A stretch of 34,728 bases of DNA from Saccoglossus kowalevskii (Eukaryota > Hemichordata > Enteropneusta > Harrimaniidae): NCBI RefSeq assembly GCF_000003605.2, contig NW_003110486.1:61253-95980 (forward strand), in the 5' to 3' direction. Within the stretch, counting starts at the first letter, position 1, and each line of letters opens with the position of its first letter. The notes under the pieces were generated by a model. That model did no database searches and had not been told where the DNA came from. It saw only the letters and a list, made by a program, of their open reading frames with translations. Below are positions 29,619-34,728 of the stretch, piece by piece. The position numbers and the translations under genes are program-made.

Positions 29619-30689
29619 TGCATGTATCACTCCTTTGTGTATACTACAGCTTACATCCTAAACAATAATGAGAGTACATAATTGAATTGGCATGATGTCA
29701 CATGATTATTTTACAACAGCTACGGTATGTACAATTGTATACCTCAATAAATATCTCAAAAAAAGACAAACAAATTTCTATAATTATGTATTCGTGAAAC
29801 AATAAAATCTGGCGACCAACAAATTCCAACTTCGCCACTAAATTTTTCAGTTAGCCAACAACAATGGCCACTAGGGGGAAAAAAATCTTTGATGGCTGAA
29901 ATACGGAACATGTATGGAGTGGTTTGAAGTAAGTAACTTCTACATCTTAATGATACGCATCTGCTAATTACATTCTGGGTTTGTTTTGTCTGCTCAGATT
30001 TTGAACCAAATTATCATATTTTTGTTGTGTGCTGAGTGTGACTGTAATTTACTCTGCACTCGCTGAAAAGCTGCAAAATAAAATGAGGCCATGCAAGGGT
30101 AAAATCTATCCACAATAATGTATATTTCACAAATTTTGCTGATATAATATTTACTGTAATATTATCAGTGTATTTGACAAATATATACGTCAAATTATTG
30201 CAAAAACAGATTATTGTGTTTTGTTATAAGAGCACACTTCCGTGTGAGTAGAATTCTATTTCGTATTGGAGTGGCGTTGATTCAGAGCTTCCTGCATCCC
30301 CGTAGTTTTTCATTTATTTTGTTCATTAGGACAGCTTGCTTTCAGAATTATGTTGCGCCTATGTAATTATGTATAAATTTCAAAACAAGTTGCATAAAGG
30401 TCAGACTTGCTTTCTGTAATGTCTGATTAAGTTTGAACAATGTATGTCTGAGTGGGATAACAGCATGTGTTCGTTCAAAAAGAAAATATTGCCCCAGGAT
30501 CTCAACTGAAATAAAATGCAAATTCCAAAAATTATCATATGTTCATAGCATATAACGTATCTATTTATATTGTATTGTAATTGTGTTGTGTATGGATATA
30601 TTTATTGCTTTTTTACCAAAAGAAATATTGTAATTTCTAAGGATGCAATAAAACTTGATTATTATTAGTATTATTATTAGCACGTACCA
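29619..30689. other. no gene recognised
   Basis: AT-rich, with an ATT-rich stretch at about 30657-30680 and AATAAA near 30647. Nothing further. Confidence 0.5.
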
Positions 30690-30740
30690 CTGACGTGTGA
30701 TTTGAAATATCGCTTTTCGATTTGCTACGTTACACGTCAG
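30690..30740. other. inverted repeat with CRE-like arms
   Basis: CTGACGTGT (30690-30698) and ACACGTCAG (30732-30740) are perfect 9-bp inverted repeats around a 33-base loop. TGACGTG is also a CREB/ATF/XBP1-type site. The pair ends eight bases before the sequence shared with 27 kb begins, so it may mark the edge of that dispersed element. Confidence 0.5.
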
Positions 30741-30747
30741 CAACGTA

Positions 30748-31910
30748 TGCTGTTTTGAAGATTATGTTGTGTCTATTTCTGTTCATTTTGTGGGGAAGCT
30801 CGTAACACTTGTTATATTGGGTGCAATTGGATATTTTTTCTACTGGAATTGTGATGTGAGGCAGTTTATCACGCTTGCACATCGCAGTAATCCAACCAAA
30901 GTATGTACATTTTCTCTTCTGGAAGTTAAGTTTGTAACACTTGCACATCGCAGTAATCCAACCAAAGTATGTATATTTTCTCTTCTGGAAGTTAAGTTTG
31001 TAACACTTGCACATCGCAGTAATCCAACTAAAGTATGTATATTTTCTCTTCTGGAAGTTAAGTTTGTAACACTTGCACATCGCAGTAATCCAACCAAAGT
31101 ATGTACATTTTCTTCTCTGGAAGTTATGTTCGTAACACTTGTGCAGGACTGCAATCAAACAAAAGTATGTACATTTTCTCTTCTGGAAGTTGAGTTTGTA
31201 ACACTTGCACATCGCAGTAATCCAACCAAAGTATGTATATTTTCTCTTCTGGAAGTTAAGTTCGTAACACTTGTGCAGGACTGTAATCCAACCAAAGTAT
31301 GTACATTTTCTTCTCTGGAAGTTATGTTCGTAACACTTGTGCAGGACTGTTCTCCAACAAAAGTATGTACATTTTCTTCTCTGGAAGTTATGTTCGTAAC
31401 ACTTGTGCAGGACTGTAATCCAACAAAAGTATGTACATTTTCTTCTCTGGAAGTTATGTTCGTAACACTTGTGCAGGACTGTAATCCAACCAAAGTATGT
31501 ACATTTTCTTTTCTGGAAGTTATGTTCGTAACACTTGTGCAGGACTGTAATCCAACAAAAGTATGTACATTTTCTTCTCTGGAAGTTATGTTCGTAACAC
31601 TTGTGCAGGACTGTAATCCAACAAAAGTATGTACATTTTCTTCTCTGGAAGTTATGTTCGTAACACTTGTGCAGGACTGTAATCCAACCAAAGTATGTAC
31701 ATTTTCTTCTCTGGAAGTTATGTTCGTAACACTTGTGCAGAACTGTAATCCAACAAAAGTATGTACATTTTCTTCTCTGAAAGTTATGTTCGTAACACTT
31801 GTGCAGGACTGTAATCTAACAAAAGTATGTATATTTTCCTCTCTGGAAGTTATGCTCGTAACACTTGTGCAGGACTGCCATCAAACAAAAGTATGTTTTC
31901 TTCTGAAAGT
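30748..31910 (+). repeat. 66-bp minisatellite, 16 units in register, with one ancestral unit
   Basis: AAAGTATGT recurs every 66 bases from 30898 to 31888, exactly 16 times with no length change until the last unit, which is shortened. Two sequence types exist. Type A (left) has CACATCGCAGTAATCCAACC and TCTTCTGGAAGTTAAG. Type B (right) has GTGCAGGACTGTAATCCAAC and TTCTCTGGAAGTTATG. Units 4-6 are mosaics, as left by unequal crossing-over or conversion. The leftmost segment (30780-30860) is a much diverged unit also present at 26945-27090. Confidence 0.97.
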
Positions 31911-32019
31911 TGGATATCTGATAGCTGTGAAAACACTTGTGTATATATGGAATTATAGTTTAACAAAATTGTTGGTATTTTATTTTCTTTACCATACATG
32001 TACCAGTAACGTAAAATAA
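31126..32019 (+). CDS. ATG-started ORF of 22-residue repeats, probably not a gene
   Basis: Because 66 is a multiple of 3, the array stays open in this frame (the open stretch starts upstream near 30769 without ATG). From the first ATG it gives 297 residues, mostly repeats such as TLVQDCNPTKVCTFSSLEVM, followed by a short hydrophobic tail. Two minus-strand frames are also open over the array (for example CYKLNFQKRKCTYFGW), which shows that openness is a by-product of the unit. No promoter, splice context or family supports expression. A repeat protein with one Cys in most units, two in type B units, cannot be excluded. Confidence 0.15.
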   Translation: MFVTLVQDCNQTKVCTFSLLEVEFVTLAHRSNPTKVCIFSLLEVKFVTLVQDCNPTKVCTFSSLEVMFVTLVQDCSPTKVCTFSSLEVMFVTLVQDCNPTKVCTFSSLEVMFVTLVQDCNPTKVCTFSFLEVMFVTLVQDCNPTKVCTFSSLEVMFVTLVQDCNPTKVCTFSSLEVMFVTLVQDCNPTKVCTFSSLEVMFVTLVQNCNPTKVCTFSSLKVMFVTLVQDCNLTKVCIFSSLEVMLVTLVQDCHQTKVCFLLKVGYLIAVKTLVYIWNYSLTKLLVFYFLYHTCTSNVK

Positions 32020-33484
32020 AAAAACATTCACTTGGATTGTAATTGAATTATATATCTTGGTCATCTCGATAACTCGACAATTTGTCTATTCAGACTTTTC
32101 ACTTACAAGTGTTTTTCTGTGGTACATTTATTTAGACACTCAGCACTATAGGATATATTACACACGCAGTCAAAGAAATTGATGCACTCTATAAAATGAG
32201 CAAGGTTTCACAATTACGACTACGTAATTGATAGAGCTAGTGATAACATAAAAACGGAGTAATCAACCGTATAAAAAAAAAACGTAATGTACGACTCAAC
32301 AAACATTGTCACTTTTCATTTCTCAGAATAATGTTTTCTCTGTACATTGTCAAATTATTTTTTTCAACATTTGGATCAAAGCTTTTTTCACACTTACACA
32401 TTGTCACTTTTAGCTATTTAGTATGATGTTTTTGAGGCAGTTAATTCGGTGTACGACTCTCCTCATTCAAAGAACTTCGGTGAAATTGACATCACTACTA
32501 GATTTCTTATTTTTTTGCCTACTAAAAAATAAACGAAAGTTAACTTCACAAATTAATGTTTGCAGTATGATATTGCTTCCAATTAATCTGGTTGTCAAGG
32601 AAACAAGTGAATTACATAGCGATAAAGTGAATAATCATGCTTTCGCTCCAAATAATGTAAAGGAAGACAACTGTTTTTACTTTATCCTTTTTACTATTAT
32701 TTAGAATGCAGAAAAAGACAGGACATTTACTCATCTGTTAAAGTCAATATTGCTCCCTACTTTTGTACGGAGTAGGTGTGATTTCCAGTTTGCACCAGTA
32801 AGTCTGGAGAGCCAAATGTTAGTTGAAACCAAATTAGCAAGCGTGTATGCTATTTTCCCGTCCCAGTTCTTCAGTGATCAAATGCTTTGTCCATACCTAC
32901 ATGTACATGGATGGCACAAGTACAAGGTGGAGTTCAAACATTGAAAGTTGTTTTTCTAACACCTCTAATCCTCTTCATAAGCCAGTGAATTCCCACAGAA
33001 TAGTAAGCTTGGCATGGAAACATGTTGAGGCACCTTCTTTGTATTTTAATCTGTCCATGTACCTACCGGTACTACAAACGACAATACAGACTTGACAATA
33101 CAGACAATACAGATGGCTTTACGAGCTTGAAAATATATTCTACCCATTCATCCTGGTTAACGAAAACAGATTCTAAATCATGATTATTTTTCTGTGACAT
33201 TATACTTATGTTTTTATGATCACTCTAATTTCACAATTAATACCTCATACCTTTTTATTTTGCATGATTATATTTAATGAAGAAATAATTTTTGAAGATT
33301 GTTGCAACTTGACGTGTGCAATACTAAATATTTGCAACCTAAAGTCAGTTTCTATGTACAATGTACTGTGACTCGGAATTGTGTAGGTAGGGGGCCTTGA
33401 TTCCCACAATTCAACCAAGATTTTTAGATCTAGTGTAATAATATGTGACAATTCAGAGAGAATCAAAATGGTCATACAAAACAA
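32020..33484. other. no gene recognised
   Basis: AT-rich. Plus-strand frames at 32423-32704 and 32750-33095 overlap each other, match no family and look random. Confidence 0.5.
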
Positions 33485-33503
33485 AACAACAACAACAACA
33501 AAA
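33485..33503 (+). repeat. (CAA)n microsatellite
   Basis: About six CAA/ACA triplets in an A-rich stretch. Confidence 0.7.
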
Positions 33504-33649
33504 TAACAAAAAATGTATGTGCCACACCTGTATAATGTGCATGTGTATGTGTTCTACTTGAGTTAAAAGTCTTTAGTAATGTTCAGTGCTCTTCAGCGTG
33601 AAGTTCGTACTGTTCACATTTGATATCTAGGCATATGTCAAGTGTATGG

Positions 33650-33700
33650 GATTGGTTACGGCTGAGTCGAAACGTGTCGAAAAAAACGTAATCTCAGTCT
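33650..33700 (+). other. possible untranslated leader motif of a Penelope-like element (GTCGAAACG)
   Basis: GGCTGAGTCGAAACGTGTCG at 33660-33679 contains GTCGAAAC, the 3' half of the hammerhead ribozyme core that Penelope-like elements carry in their terminal repeats. The other half, CTGATGA, is not present (only GGGATTGG upstream), so no working ribozyme is claimed. It lies 0.8 kb before a reading frame that resembles the start of such an element's reverse transcriptase. The link is inference. Confidence 0.22.
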
Positions 33701-34443
33701 ATCTATCTGAACACTTGAAATAAGTCTAAATCATGCCCTCAGTGATGAACTTAAGAGAATGACTATATTCATTTTTTATGACAGGAATGTAGGTAAAACT
33801 ACATTATCTCACCAATAGTTACTCTGGGTACGTTTCCACACTGTAGGAATTACTGTGACGTCTTGAATACCAGCTCCCACCATGAACAAAATGAATTCAC
33901 GACATTGTCGGCGACGCAAATTTATGCAATGCTACATAGCTGAAAAAACTAGCTGTTCCAATTTTTTGCCGTTTTTGTCCACAATGATTACCGGTTATAA
34001 CAAATACCCTAACAGCAAATAGCATCGGACAAATGAGCAGAACATGCATGTACATGTGGTCTGTCATCTTTGGGTCAACAGATGAATGATCGACGACACG
34101 ATTTACATGAACATGTTGTAATCCCTTTGCAAACATGAAGGATTGAAAATATTTGACATGTGCCAAGATATTTGAAGCTGAACGTACATGTACATAATGT
34201 ACCTATTGCCAAGGATTTGTGCACTATATAAATATTATTATTCCATTTGTGTTTGTATGTTTTGACTCCTACCGTGAAACTTTCAATGTTTGTGTTACAC
34301 TCACGAAATAATTCTCCTGTACATGTATTTGGTCAGTAATTATGTAAATGATTATCATTCTCAACTACTCACCCCGTCTCCCCTCCTAACCAATCATCAT
34401 CATCATTTACATTTTCAAAACAACTTATCAGTTGTAGTGTTAA
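33701..34443. other. no gene recognised; possible element leader
   Basis: AT-rich, with several ACATGTAC palindromes near 34040 and 34185 and a (CAT)n run near 34397. It could be the untranslated leader of the element that begins at 34444. Confidence 0.3.
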
Positions 34444-34728
34444 AACAACCCATATATCAGTTTTTTATCATATGACAGTTTTTTTCGCCGACTTAGACTG
34501 AAGGAGTACCATGCGCAGGACGCTGATCGCGATCGCGATGAAGCTAGCCAGGACATGGATACTATTCACAACGCTCGTTTATTTGGAGCACCACCATCTG
34601 TGTCCTATTGGACACCACCACCTGGTCGTAATGATACTCTGGATCATTATATAAGTGTGTGTAGACGAGAAATACATACTATTAAGTTTAACAATCAGAA
34701 ATGGCAAAATAGCAATATTACTCGTCAG
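34444..34728 (+). CDS. N-terminal part of a probable Penelope-like reverse transcriptase, cut by window end
   Basis: The frame is open from the stop at 34441-34443 to the last base, 95 codons. Residues FFRRLRLKEYHAQDADRDRD are followed after about 20 residues by SYWTPPPGRNDTLDHYISVC and, at the edge, NSNITRQ. Penelope-like and related GIY-YIG retroelements in animals have exactly this order before their reverse transcriptase domain: an RLRLKEYF-type box, an acidic linker, an S-WTPP-GR--LD-YI box, then NLT--E. No polymerase motif is inside the window, so the assignment rests on these leader boxes. The first in-frame ATG is at 34555, after the RLRLKEY box, so the true start is probably upstream, spliced or non-canonical; a splice acceptor-like TTTTTTTCGCCGACTTAG ends at 34496. 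GATCGCGATCGCGATGA (34526-34542) is a small internal repeat encoding DRDRDE. Confidence 0.5.

Noticed and set aside
30876..31260. Heat-shock element array (TTCTGGAA in type A units)
   Set aside because: A single two-block TTCnnGAA per 66 bp is too weak a match and is lost in type B units; likely incidental.
30730..31691. Minus-strand repeat ORFs of 104-178 residues across the 66-bp array
   Set aside because: They are shadows of the tandem unit, whose length is a multiple of 3. They overlap each other in different frames and have no independent support.
33660..33679. Functional hammerhead ribozyme
   Set aside because: Only the GAAAC half of the core is present. CTGATGA is missing and stems cannot be drawn convincingly.

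Overview
This window looks like nuclear DNA from an invertebrate animal. It is AT-rich and non-operonic. Most of it is intron-like or intergenic sequence without long reading frames. Splice-type exon borders are visible at a few places, and many small repeats recur several times inside the window. The transposon kinds seen (Crypton-like recombinase, Myb/SANT-like gene of Harbinger type, Penelope-like reverse transcriptase, tRNA-derived SINE, TA- and TTAA-flanked MITEs) occur together in marine invertebrates such as hemichordates, lancelets, echinoderms and molluscs. The sequence alone does not let me choose among these. No tRNA or rRNA gene and no complete host protein gene could be identified. 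Region by region: 0-0.5 kb holds a dead Crypton-type tyrosine recombinase tail. 1.8-2.1 kb holds the best host-exon candidate, a Ser/Arg-rich minus-strand exon with good splice sites. 2.6-3.6 kb is a CpG-richer patch with promoter-like motifs. 6.0-6.5 kb holds a broken Myb/SANT-like gene. 8-14 kb is mostly featureless apart from a truncated SINE, a triple octamer motif, an NRF1-type site and MITE copies. 16.0-16.5 kb is a 35-bp minisatellite. 19.1-20.7 kb packs a TTAA-flanked MITE, an 80-bp tandem repeat, a foldback element and a 65-bp duplication. 22.7-24.4 kb is a 1.67-kb inverted-repeat element carrying, on its minus strand, a recognisable HIRAN-like domain fragment. 24.6-25.0 kb is one MITE nested inside another. 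28.2-29.6 kb has a TATA-type promoter candidate, a second nested repeat, another MITE copy and a full-length SINE with target-site duplications. 30.7-31.9 kb is a strict 66-bp minisatellite of 16 units that stays open as a protein frame. The right edge enters what is probably the start of a Penelope-like reverse transcriptase. The dominant theme is a layered record of mobile DNA. Four short families (called A, B, C and the SINE here) are each seen more than once, which lets ends, target duplications and insertion order be read directly. The genes do not form a common pathway. The most unusual items are the HIRAN-carrying inverted-repeat element, the 66-bp array with its unexpanded relative 3.7 kb away in opposite orientation, and the nested MITEs whose empty site is preserved in a sister copy.
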